64,000 nt of DNA, taken from positions 310,001-374,000 of the forward strand of contig OZ241908.1 in the NCBI GenBank assembly GCA_965203685.1, given 5' to 3'. The number at the start of each line of letters is the position of its first letter. The stretch's first letter is position 1. The DNA is from VXYL01 sp965203685. Its GTDB lineage: Bacteria > Pseudomonadota > Gammaproteobacteria > Pseudomonadales > Azotimanducaceae. The position numbers and the translations under genes are program-made. Positions 43,278 to 51,515 of the stretch are shown in pieces. The notes under the pieces are model-generated. The model was not told where the DNA came from, did no database searches, and saw only the letters and a program-made list of their open reading frames with translations.

Positions 43278-43917
43278 AGGGAGTCAGGACGAGCAGACAA
43301 GCGGTCCCGAGTGGTGGGCCAGCGAGGACTTCTGGCGCAAGTGCGCGATTTTCGTGACCGCCGGCATGGCCTTCGTGCTGGTGGTGCTCACCTACCACAC
43401 GCACACTGTGATCCTGGCCGGCGCGGAGGCGGGGCGCGTTCCGGCCTACTCGGTCATCAACCATCGCATCGGCTACGCGTTCGACGATGATCGCAACATG
43501 ATGGTGCCGGTCATTGGGCCGGTCGCGCCGCTGTTCGGCGAGGAACTGAGCGAGGAGGAGGCGCGCGCCCTAGTTGACCACGGCAAGCTTACCGTCCAAG
43601 GCCGCAACTGCATGAACTGCCACACGCTGCTTGGCAACGGCGCCTACTACGCACCCGACCTCACCAAGGCTTGGCTGGATCCCGGCTGGGGCAACGAGGA
43701 CGCGCGCGAACTGTTGATGACCTTGTTCCTGAAGGACCCCGTTGCCAACGCGCGCACGTTCGGCACCGGTCGACGTATGCCGAACCAGGATTTGACCGAC
43801 GCGGAGGTCCGGGCCGTGATCGCCTACCTGAAGTGGATGTCGGCGATCGATACGAACGGCTTCCCATCGGGGTTCACGGTGTTGCCCCAAGGTGACTTGA
43901 CGGCGGAGGACGCGTGA
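43270..43917 (+). CDS. norC: Nitric oxide reductase cytochrome c subunit (NorC)
   Basis: Membrane-anchored cytochrome c of 215 residues that passes electrons to NorB. One N-terminal helix (CAIFVTAGMAFVLVVLTY, 25-42) anchors it, and the periplasmic domain binds one heme c through CMNCH (114-118). Met170 in RRMPNQDL is the likely second axial ligand, as in NorC. The block INHRIGYAFDDDRNMMVPVIGPVAPLFG lies between anchor and heme. NorC proteins are usually about 150 residues, so this one is long. The stop overlaps the GTG of norB. Confidence 0.88.
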   Translation: MSEGSQDEQTSGPEWWASEDFWRKCAIFVTAGMAFVLVVLTYHTHTVILAGAEAGRVPAYSVINHRIGYAFDDDRNMMVPVIGPVAPLFGEELSEEEARALVDHGKLTVQGRNCMNCHTLLGNGAYYAPDLTKAWLDPGWGNEDARELLMTLFLKDPVANARTFGTGRRMPNQDLTDAEVRAVIAYLKWMSAIDTNGFPSGFTVLPQGDLTAEDA

Positions 43918-45356
43918 GCGCCGGCCGCGTGGACTACGCTGCCCTCAGTGCCGGGCAACGGCTGGCCATCAAGTATTTCGTGGTGGCGCTCGCCCTGTTC
44001 GTGGCGCAGATGCTCTTCGGGCTGCTGGCCGCATGGCAGTTCCTCGCCCCGGACTTCCTGTTCGGATTCCTGGACTTCAACGTCAACCGCATGGTGCACA
44101 TCAACGCCATGGTGGTCTGGCTGCTGTACGGGTTCATCGGTTCCATCTTCTGGCTGGTGGAGGACGAGTCCGGTGTGGCGCTGGTCGGCCAACGCATCGC
44201 CGACCTCACTTTCTGGGTGTTGACCGTGGCTGTCGCCGTCGTGGTGGTGGTCTACCTCGTCGTGCAGAGCGGCCCGGGCGACAAGTGGACGCTGTGGTTT
44301 ATCAACGAGGGCCGGGAGTACATCGAGGCGCCGCGCTGGGCAGATATCGGCATCGTGCTGTGCATGGCGGCGATCTTCTACAACGTGGCCGGGACCTTCG
44401 TCGCTGGCAAGTGGAGCGGCATATCGGGCGTGCTGGTGCTCGACCTGATCGCGCTGGCCGGCCTCTACCTTGCCGGCATGTTCTACACGACCAATCTGCC
44501 CCTCGACCAGTACTGGTGGTGGTGGGTGATTCACCTCTGGGTCGAGGCGACCTGGGAGGTGCTGGTCGGCTGCATCATGGCCTGGGGGCTGATGAAGACG
44601 CTCGGCACGCCACGCCGCATCGTGACCACTTGGCTCTACATCGAGGTCGCGTTGATGTTCGGCTCCGGCATTCTCGGCCTCGGCCACCACTACTTCTGGA
44701 TTGGCACACCGGAGTACTGGCTCGGCGTCGGGGGCTTCTTCTCGGCGCTGGAACCGATCCCGCTGGTGGCGATGGTGGTGCATTCCGTCTACGACGCGGG
44801 TCGGCACTCGTTCCGTTCCAACAACCATCCGGCGCTAGCGTGGCTGATCGCCCACGCGTTCGGCAACTTCCTCGGTGCCGGCGTATGGGGCTTCATGCAG
44901 ACCTTGCCGCAGATCAACCTCTACACCCATGGCACGCAGTGGTCCTCGTCCCACGGGCACCTGGCGTTCTTCGGCGCCTACGTCACGATCATCGTTGCCT
45001 TCGTCTACATCGCGCTGCAGAAACTGCGGGGCGACGTGTGGATGTCGGCGGACCTGCGCGGTGGCTGGCGCTGGAAGTGGTCGCTTGGACTGCTGCACGT
45101 CGGCATGGTCGGGATGTCCATCGCCTTGCTGATCGCGGGCTATGAACAGTCCTTCATCGAGCGCGCGGTCGGCGGCTCGACGTGGCAGGCGTATTTCGAC
45201 GGCCAGACCCAGCCGTGGTTCGTTGAGGCCATGTGGTGGCGCATGGGCTTCGGCGTGTTGATGACCGTGGGCCTAGTCATCCTCTTGGTCGACCTGCTGC
45301 GCATCGGCGCCGGCGAGACCCGCTTCAGCAAGTCACTAGAACGGCAAATTCCGTAA
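43914..45356 (+). CDS. norB: Nitric oxide reductase large subunit NorB (cNOR)
   Basis: Inner-membrane heme-copper-type enzyme of 480 residues that reduces 2 NO to N2O. All ligands of cNOR are seen: His62 (RMVHINAMVVW), His207 and Glu211 (IHLWVEATWE), His258-His259 (GLGHHYFWIGTP), Glu280 (SALEPIP), and His347 and His349 (SSSHGHLAF). Glu211 and the three His near the active site define the non-heme iron site and separate it from cbb3 oxidases, although annotation pipelines may call it cbb3 subunit I. The position numbers nearly match P. aeruginosa NorB. The start is GTG overlapping norC. No norQ or norD is adjacent. Confidence 0.92.
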   Translation: MSAGRVDYAALSAGQRLAIKYFVVALALFVAQMLFGLLAAWQFLAPDFLFGFLDFNVNRMVHINAMVVWLLYGFIGSIFWLVEDESGVALVGQRIADLTFWVLTVAVAVVVVVYLVVQSGPGDKWTLWFINEGREYIEAPRWADIGIVLCMAAIFYNVAGTFVAGKWSGISGVLVLDLIALAGLYLAGMFYTTNLPLDQYWWWWVIHLWVEATWEVLVGCIMAWGLMKTLGTPRRIVTTWLYIEVALMFGSGILGLGHHYFWIGTPEYWLGVGGFFSALEPIPLVAMVVHSVYDAGRHSFRSNNHPALAWLIAHAFGNFLGAGVWGFMQTLPQINLYTHGTQWSSSHGHLAFFGAYVTIIVAFVYIALQKLRGDVWMSADLRGGWRWKWSLGLLHVGMVGMSIALLIAGYEQSFIERAVGGSTWQAYFDGQTQPWFVEAMWWRMGFGVLMTVGLVILLVDLLRIGAGETRFSKSLERQIP

Positions 45357-45361
45357 CGCAT

Positions 45362-45398
45362 GGTGCGCGGACGCCCCCGTCCGCATGGTGCGCGGACT
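45362..45398. repeat. GC palindrome, copy C with a second half-copy
   Basis: GGTGC, stem GCGGACG (45367-45373), loop CCCC, stem CGTCCGC (45378-45384), then A. It is followed at once by a second GGTGCGCGGACT (45387-45398) that lacks its right arm. It lies directly behind norB. The rest of the gap to 45517 shows only the ribosome site of the next gene. Confidence 0.65.
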
Positions 45399-45517
45399 CG
45401 CCCAGGAGCCCCACGCACCCGTTGCCCGACGGACGTTGTGCTACTCTGACGTTGCGCTCGCAATAGGCTGTCAGCACATTGCTGCCTTGGGCGCATTACC
45501 TGGTACCGAGGGAGTCA

Positions 45518-45913
45518 ATGAAGAAGTCTGCAGCGGGCAATCCGCCTTGTCACCGATGGACCCCGCACCTGTTCCGACGTACCGCTCTCGGCGTGCTTGC
45601 CACGGCCGCGGTCGCTTTCGTGCCCAAGATCGGTGAGCGCGATGCCGCCGCGCAGGGCGTTGCCGGCGATGCGGCGGCAGGCAAGGCGAAAGCCGCTGTT
45701 TGCGCGGCTTGCCATGGCCCCGCCGGCGTTTCGGTCAACCCCGCTTGGCCCAGTCTCGCCGGGCAGCAGCCGGTCTACCTCGCCAAACAGATTCGCCTGT
45801 TCCGAGACGGTGAGCGGGTCGAGCTAACGATGCAGCCGTTCGTGCAGAACCTCTCGGACCAGGACATCGATGACATTGCCGCCTACTACGCGAGCCTGTC
45901 GCCTTGTCCTTAA
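45518..45913 (+). CDS. Small soluble cytochrome c (c4/c553 type)
   Basis: Periplasmic mono-heme cytochrome of 131 residues. The signal-like region is basic and then hydrophobic (HLFRRTALGVLATAAVAFVP). The heme site is CAACH, with Met in MQPFVQNLSDQDIDDIAAYY as the likely sixth ligand, and PSLAGQQPVYLAKQI is typical of the family. GAGGGAG lies just before the ATG at 45518. It lies behind norB and could donate electrons to NorC or to another oxidase (inference). Confidence 0.85.
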   Translation: MKKSAAGNPPCHRWTPHLFRRTALGVLATAAVAFVPKIGERDAAAQGVAGDAAAGKAKAAVCAACHGPAGVSVNPAWPSLAGQQPVYLAKQIRLFRDGERVELTMQPFVQNLSDQDIDDIAAYYASLSPCP

Positions 45914-45965
45914 GCGCGCAGCCGCTTGACGACACGCCGTCGCGCGTCGCCACCGCGTCGATCCC

Positions 45966-47438
45966 ATGGACCGCACGCTAACCCGCTTCATTGCCGCGTT
46001 GCGCAACGCGGAGGTGCGAATCTCCCCGGCCGAGACCTTGGACGCCATGAATGCGTTGGAGTTGGTCGGCTTCGCGGATCGCGAGTTCCTGAAGGACTCC
46101 CTGTCCCTCGTGCTGCCGAAGACGCCGGACGAGAAGGATACGTTCGAGACCACCTTCGATCAGTTCTTTTCCTTCGATGACGTGTCGAGTCAGTCCGCGT
46201 TGGCTGGCGAGGACGAGGACGAGTCGGGCGAAACGGGCGGTGCCGACGGCGAAGGCCAAGGTGAAGGCCTCGGCGGCGGCAAGGGAGGCGGCAAAGGCAA
46301 GAAGGGCAAGTCCAAGCTCGCCGCCCTCGAAGAGGACGAAGAAGAGGATCTCGGCCCCGGCGAGATGGCCGACCCGCGCTCCGAACTCGGTCGCCTGCTC
46401 ATGCAGAACAGCACGGTCGAGTTGACTGTCCGCATGGCCGACGCGGCCCGCGACGCCAAGCTCGAGGACATCCAGGTGTTCACCCAGAAGGGCCTCTATA
46501 CGCGCAAGATCATGGACGCCATGGGACTCGCCGACCTGATGCGCGAGATCGGCGATGCGCGCTTGAGTCCGCGGATCCCGGAGCGGCGCTTGGGCCAGGA
46601 ACTCAAGAAGCGCCGCGACTGGCTGCGCGAGCAGGTGCGCGACTACGTGGAGCGGCAGTTCCTGTTGCACGCCGACGTGACGGGGCGCCGGCTGCGCGAG
46701 GAACTGCTGCAGAAGGTCAAGCTCTCCAACGTCGAACACCGGAACTTCCGCCTGATCCAGGAGATCGTCTTCCGCATGGCGAAGAAGCTCGTCGCCCTGC
46801 ACTCCAGGCGCCGCAAGGTGTTCAAGCGCGGTCAACTCAACGTGCCGCGCACGCTGCGCTACAACATGAGCTACGACGGGTCCATCTTCGACCTGCACTG
46901 GAAGTCGGTGAAAGTCGACCGGCCGAAGGTGTTCGCCATCTGCGATGTCTCAGGGTCCGTGGCGAGCTATGCCCGTTTCATGCTGATGTTTCTCTACTCG
47001 CTCGACGAGGTCATGCCGAAGGTGCGTTCGTTCGCGTTCTCGTCGGACTTGGCGGAGGTGACTGACCTCTTCGAGCGCAGCAAGATCGAGGACGCCATCG
47101 CCAAGGTGCTGCGCGACTACAGCGGCGGCTCGACGGACTACGGCCAGGCGTTCGCGGACTTCCGCAAGCTGTGCATGGATGACGTGGACAACCGGACGAC
47201 CATCGTGATCCTCGGGGATGCGCGCAACAACTACGGCGATCCGCGCACGGACATCCTGAAGGAAATGTACGACCGGGCGAAGCGCGTGATCTGGCTCAAC
47301 CCGGAGTCGCGCAGCACCTGGAACGTCGGCGATGCGGAGATGCGCAAGTACACGGCCTACGTGCACCAGGCGGAGGAGTGCAACTCGCTGATGCATCTCA
47401 ACCGCGTCGTGGGCAACCTGCTGCGGGCGGTGAGTTGA
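45966..47438 (+). CDS. VWA domain-containing CoxE-like protein
   Basis: Cytoplasmic protein of 490 residues. The N-terminal helical part is MDRTLTRFIAALRNAEVRIS. An acidic/Gly-Lys low-complexity linker (near 78-135) follows. The CoxE/VWA domain carries the MIDAS motif DVSGS and TTIVILGDARNN. CoxE/NorD/CbbO-type VWA proteins normally work with a MoxR-type AAA+ ATPase to insert metals or activate enzymes. No such ATPase is in the window. Its place behind norCB suggests a NorD-like role, but CoxE proteins also serve other enzymes. Confidence 0.85.
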   Translation: MDRTLTRFIAALRNAEVRISPAETLDAMNALELVGFADREFLKDSLSLVLPKTPDEKDTFETTFDQFFSFDDVSSQSALAGEDEDESGETGGADGEGQGEGLGGGKGGGKGKKGKSKLAALEEDEEEDLGPGEMADPRSELGRLLMQNSTVELTVRMADAARDAKLEDIQVFTQKGLYTRKIMDAMGLADLMREIGDARLSPRIPERRLGQELKKRRDWLREQVRDYVERQFLLHADVTGRRLREELLQKVKLSNVEHRNFRLIQEIVFRMAKKLVALHSRRRKVFKRGQLNVPRTLRYNMSYDGSIFDLHWKSVKVDRPKVFAICDVSGSVASYARFMLMFLYSLDEVMPKVRSFAFSSDLAEVTDLFERSKIEDAIAKVLRDYSGGSTDYGQAFADFRKLCMDDVDNRTTIVILGDARNNYGDPRTDILKEMYDRAKRVIWLNPESRSTWNVGDAEMRKYTAYVHQAEECNSLMHLNRVVGNLLRAVS

Positions 47439-47442
47439 CGCG

Positions 47443-49164
47443 ATGAGCGAGATCACGGAGCCGTCCACCGCCGGCGGATTCGACGACGCGCGGGACACCA
47501 CGCGGGCGGGCGGCCTGGACTGGGACGCGTTGTGGCAGCTTCTGCGCCTCGGCTTGATCGGCTTCGGAATTCTGGCCGTGATCCTCTGGTTGCTGGCGCA
47601 GTGGAACGAAGGCGGCGCCGGCAACGCGGTGGACGCCGCGACGGGCACCGTGACGCTCACGCTCTCGCAGGAACCGCCGCAGATGGATTCCACGCGGGGC
47701 ACCGACCAGGTGAGCTTCCGCATTCTCGGCCACGTCATGGAAGGCCTGCTCCGCTACGACGCCAACAACCGCCTCGTGGGCGGCGTCGCGGAACGCTGGG
47801 AAGGCACGGAGACGCGCTGGACCTTCCATCTGCGCGACGAGGCGCGCTGGCACACCGGGGCACCGATCACGGCCCACGATTTCGTGTTCGCATGGCGCAA
47901 GGTGGTCGATCCGGCCAATGCCTCGCAATACGCATTCATCATGTTCGGCATCGAGAATGCCGAGGCGGTCAACGCCGGCGAGTTGCCGCTCGAGTCGCTC
48001 GGCGTCGAGGCCCTCGATGAGCGCACCCTGGAAGTGCGCTTGGCGCGCCCCGTGCCGTACTTCGGCAAGCTCACCGCGTTTGCCACCTACAACCCGATCA
48101 ACGAGGCGTTCTACGAGTCGCGTGACGGGCGCTACGCGGCGGACGCCGAGGACATGCTCTACAACGGGCCCTTCGTGATCTCGAAGTGGGTCCATGGCGC
48201 CAGTCTGCGGTTGGAGAAGAACCCCAACTACTGGGATGTGGACCGCATCAAGCTCAACGCCATCGACCACGCCTACATCACCACCGACACCAACGCCGTG
48301 CTGAACCTCTTCAAGGACGACAAGGTGGCCTTGACCAGCCTCAATGCCGAGAACCTGGACGATGCCCTGCAGCAGCGCTGGCGCATCAACCGCTTCGCGG
48401 ACGGGTCCGTCTATTTCATGGAGTTGAACCACGCGCCGGATCGGCTGACGAGCAACTACCACCTGCGCAAGGCCCTGCAGGCCGTCAACGACCCGGCGGA
48501 ACTGGTCTACAAGGTCATCAAGCTGCCGGGCAACCTGCCGGGCAAGTCGCTGTTCCCGGTGTGGCTGAAGGGCGTCAACGGCTACTTCCGCCAGGAATAC
48601 CCCGCCCCGGAGCACGTGCCCGACGAGGCCTTGGGTCGACGCCACCTGGCGCAAGCGCTCGATGAACTCGGCCTCGAGGCGCCGCCGACGCTGGTCATGC
48701 TGACGGGCGACAGCCCCTCGGCCAATAAGCAGTCCGAGTACTACCAGAACCTGTTCAAGCAGAAGCTCGGCATCGACATCAAGATCGACCGGCAGATCTT
48801 CAAGCAGCGCCTGGCGAAGATGACCGCAGGCGACTTCGACATCGTGATGGCCGGCTGGGGTCCGGACTACGACGACCCGATGACGTTCGGGGATCTCTTC
48901 GCATCGTGGAACGAGAACAACCGTGGCCGGTACGTCAACCCGGCCTTGGACGAGGCCGTTGAGATCGCGCGGTCGTCTTCGGACGCACGCACGCGCATGG
49001 ACGCCCTGGCCCAGGTCCAGGACATCATCCACGAAGACGCGGTCATCCTCGTCAACTACGAACTCGGCTCGGTCTACGTGGCGAACCCCCGGGTCAAGGG
49101 CCTGGTGCGCCGCGCGGTCGGCACGGATCCCGACTACACCAACGCCTGGATCGAAGAGGCTTAG
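47443..49164 (+). CDS. oppA: Oligopeptide ABC transporter solute-binding protein (OppA-like), membrane anchored
   Basis: Family-5 peptide-binding protein of 573 residues, 4 bases after the VWA gene. In place of a signal peptide it has a roughly 30-residue cytoplasmic head and one helix (LLRLGLIGFGILAVILWLL), so it is probably anchored in the inner membrane. The SBP_bac_5 block reads WTFHLRDEARWHTGAPITAHDFVFAWRKV. YNGPFVISKWVHGASLRLEKNPNYWD and the closing part DPDYTNAWI match OppA. It is the first gene of the Opp operon that runs to 53499. Confidence 0.9.
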   Translation: MSEITEPSTAGGFDDARDTTRAGGLDWDALWQLLRLGLIGFGILAVILWLLAQWNEGGAGNAVDAATGTVTLTLSQEPPQMDSTRGTDQVSFRILGHVMEGLLRYDANNRLVGGVAERWEGTETRWTFHLRDEARWHTGAPITAHDFVFAWRKVVDPANASQYAFIMFGIENAEAVNAGELPLESLGVEALDERTLEVRLARPVPYFGKLTAFATYNPINEAFYESRDGRYAADAEDMLYNGPFVISKWVHGASLRLEKNPNYWDVDRIKLNAIDHAYITTDTNAVLNLFKDDKVALTSLNAENLDDALQQRWRINRFADGSVYFMELNHAPDRLTSNYHLRKALQAVNDPAELVYKVIKLPGNLPGKSLFPVWLKGVNGYFRQEYPAPEHVPDEALGRRHLAQALDELGLEAPPTLVMLTGDSPSANKQSEYYQNLFKQKLGIDIKIDRQIFKQRLAKMTAGDFDIVMAGWGPDYDDPMTFGDLFASWNENNRGRYVNPALDEAVEIARSSSDARTRMDALAQVQDIIHEDAVILVNYELGSVYVANPRVKGLVRRAVGTDPDYTNAWIEEA

Positions 49165-49180
49165 GCGAGGGGGCCGAGCG

Positions 49181-50113
49181 ATGTTGGCGTACACGCTCAA
49201 ACGGTTGCTGCAGGGCGTCATCACCGTCTGGTTCATCGCCACGGCCACCTTCTTCGGCATGCACGCCGTTCCCGGCGACCCCCTGGCGGCCGACAAGGAA
49301 GTCCCGCCCGAGATCTGGGCGAACCTGCAGGCCCGGTACGGCCTCGACAAGCCGGTCCCCGAGCAGTACGTGATTTATCTCGGCAACATGCTCAAGGGCG
49401 ACTTCGGCATCTCGTATACGCAGCAGAACCGCGAGGTGAACGACATCATCGCCGAGCACTTCAAGGTCTCGGCGACACTCGGCATCCTGGCGATCGTGTT
49501 CGCGGCGTTCGGCGGCATCCTGTGGGGTGCGCTGACGGCCCTCTACCGCAATCGGGCCCCGGACATCGTCATCGTCTTCCTGGTCATCCTCGGCATCTCG
49601 GTACCGAGTTTCGTGTTCGCAGCCCTCGGCCAACTCGGCGTGGTGAACATCAACAACGCGCTGGGCTTCACGCTGTTCCCGGTCGCTGGCTGGGGGACCG
49701 TGCAGCACATGATCGTGCCGTCGATGGTCCTTGGCCTTGGCACGATGGCGTTTCTTACCCGGCTGATGCGCTCGTCGATGCTGGAGATCGCCAATTCGGA
49801 CTTCATCCGCACGGCGCGCTCCAAGGGTCTGCCTGCGACGCGCGTATTCCGCAAGCACCAATTGCGCAACGCCATCCTGCCGGTGGTGACCGTTCTCGGA
49901 CCGTCGATCGCGGCCATCACCACGGGCGGATTCGTGGTGGAGATGGTCTTCGCCATTCCGGGCCTCGGCCGCTACTTCGTGCAAGCGGTGCAGCAACTGG
50001 ACTACACCGTGATCATGGGCACCACGGTGTTCTACGGCGCCTTCCTGGTGTTCATGGTCATCCTGGTCGACCTTGTCTACGGACTGATCGATCCGCGCGT
50101 GCGGCTGGAGTAG
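49181..50113 (+). CDS. oppB: Oligopeptide ABC transporter permease OppB
   Basis: Inner-membrane permease of 310 residues, the usual OppB size. The N-terminus MLAYTLKRLLQGVITVWFIATATFF, the motif VPGDP and the loop YGLDKPVPEQYVIYLGNMLKGDFG fit the family. SDFIRTARSKGLPATRVFRKHQLRNA is the EAA loop, and LVDLVYGLIDPRVRLE ends the protein. The ATG at 49181 was selected because it opens directly with helix 1. The 16-base gap to oppA contains GAGGGG. Confidence 0.92.
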   Translation: MLAYTLKRLLQGVITVWFIATATFFGMHAVPGDPLAADKEVPPEIWANLQARYGLDKPVPEQYVIYLGNMLKGDFGISYTQQNREVNDIIAEHFKVSATLGILAIVFAAFGGILWGALTALYRNRAPDIVIVFLVILGISVPSFVFAALGQLGVVNINNALGFTLFPVAGWGTVQHMIVPSMVLGLGTMAFLTRLMRSSMLEIANSDFIRTARSKGLPATRVFRKHQLRNAILPVVTVLGPSIAAITTGGFVVEMVFAIPGLGRYFVQAVQQLDYTVIMGTTVFYGAFLVFMVILVDLVYGLIDPRVRLE

Positions 50114-50117
50114 ACCC

Positions 50118-51515
50118 GTGGCCGAGACGCTGTCTTTCGAACCTGTACGCATCGAGCGCGAAGTCGAGACGATTTCCCGTCCGTCGCTATCGTATTGGCA
50201 GGATGCCTGGATCCGGTTGAAGGCCAACCGGCGGGCGCTGATCTCGCTCTACATCGTCATCGGTCTGCTCGTGTTCACCGTGCTCGGGCCTTTCGCCTGG
50301 CAGGTCGATCCCGCCGCGCAGGACCTCGACCAGATCAGCGCGCCACCGGGGGCCGACCGAACGGCGACGGTGGTCGACGACTACATCCCTTGGCGCGGCG
50401 TGACCGTGGACGTGCCGGCCGGTGGCTCGCCGCCGGCGGCTGAACTCGGGGCACCAGGCTCCGTCACCGTGCACGGCGCGGCCGAGACGCGCGCGGTCCG
50501 TTTGGCCTGGGACCCGGTCCCGGGCGCTGCGGCCTACCGCGTGTACCGGAACATCCTCGATCCGGAACCGGATGGTGCCCTGGGCCTGCCGATCGCGGAC
50601 GTCCTCGATCCCGCGAACGTGAGCTTCGAGGATCGGCTGGACCTCAAGCCCTTGACCTACTTCTACTCCGTGGTCGCCATGGATGCGCTCGGCAACGAGT
50701 CGCCGGCGTATCGGACGGTGCCCGTGGGCGTCACGCGGGTGATCACCGCGGCCGAGGCCGTGGCCAAGGGCCTGGTCGAGGATGGCGCGACCCTTGAGGC
50801 GGGCGACACCCTGAAGCTTGCCGCCCATCCGCTCGGCACGGACTACCTTGGCCGAGACCTCCTGGCCCGTCTGATGCACGGCGCGCGCGTGTCGCTTTTC
50901 ATCGGCATCGTCGCGCCGTTCGCCTTCGTCATCATCGGCATCGTCTACGGCAGCGCGGCCGGCTTCGTCGGTGGCCGCTTCGATCAGTTGCTCATGCGCT
51001 TCGCCGACTTCGTCGTGGCGCTGCCATTCCTGCTGTTCATGATCCTGCTGCGCATCCTGTTCGGCGTCCAGGCGGGCGAGAGCGGCATCTACCCGATGAT
51101 GGTGGCGATGGTGCTGTTGAGCTGGCCGGGGGCGGCGCGCCTAGTGCGCGGCCAGATCCTCCAGATCCGCGAGGAAGGCTACATCGGCGCGTCCCGCCTG
51201 CTCGGCGCCAAGACCAACTACCTGGTCCTGCGCCACATGATCCCGAACACGATGGGCGTCATCCTGGTGACGCTGACGTTCGCCGTCCCGAGCGCCATCT
51301 TCACCGAGGCGTTCCTGTCCTTCATCGGCATGGGCGTCGCACCCCCGACACCGTCCTGGGGCAGCATGTGCAACGAAGGTTTGAAGACCATGCTGACCAC
51401 GCCCCACGAACTGATTGCGCCGGCGGCATTCATCAGCATCACCGTACTGGCGTTCAACCTCCTCGGCGACGGCTTGCGCGACGCGCTTGATGCACGCATG
51501 AGGTCGGCGGAATGA
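50118..51515 (+). CDS. oppC: Oligopeptide ABC transporter permease OppC with periplasmic FN3-like insertion
   Basis: Permease of 465 residues, about 160 longer than E. coli OppC. Helix 1 is at 41-59. The periplasmic loop then holds an inserted domain at 112-205 with the fibronectin type III pattern: VRLAWDPVPGAAAYRVYRN, then LKPLTYFYSVVAMDALGNESP. After it the OppC core resumes (HPLGTDYLGRDLLARLMHGAR, EEGYIGASRLLGAKTNYLVLRHMIPN, FIGMGVAPPTPSWGSM). The GTG start is 4 bases after oppB. The reading frame is continuous through the insertion, with no sign of a fusion break. The insert may contact the binding protein or peptides (inference). Confidence 0.9.
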   Translation: MAETLSFEPVRIEREVETISRPSLSYWQDAWIRLKANRRALISLYIVIGLLVFTVLGPFAWQVDPAAQDLDQISAPPGADRTATVVDDYIPWRGVTVDVPAGGSPPAAELGAPGSVTVHGAAETRAVRLAWDPVPGAAAYRVYRNILDPEPDGALGLPIADVLDPANVSFEDRLDLKPLTYFYSVVAMDALGNESPAYRTVPVGVTRVITAAEAVAKGLVEDGATLEAGDTLKLAAHPLGTDYLGRDLLARLMHGARVSLFIGIVAPFAFVIIGIVYGSAAGFVGGRFDQLLMRFADFVVALPFLLFMILLRILFGVQAGESGIYPMMVAMVLLSWPGAARLVRGQILQIREEGYIGASRLLGAKTNYLVLRHMIPNTMGVILVTLTFAVPSAIFTEAFLSFIGMGVAPPTPSWGSMCNEGLKTMLTTPHELIAPAAFISITVLAFNLLGDGLRDALDARMRSAE

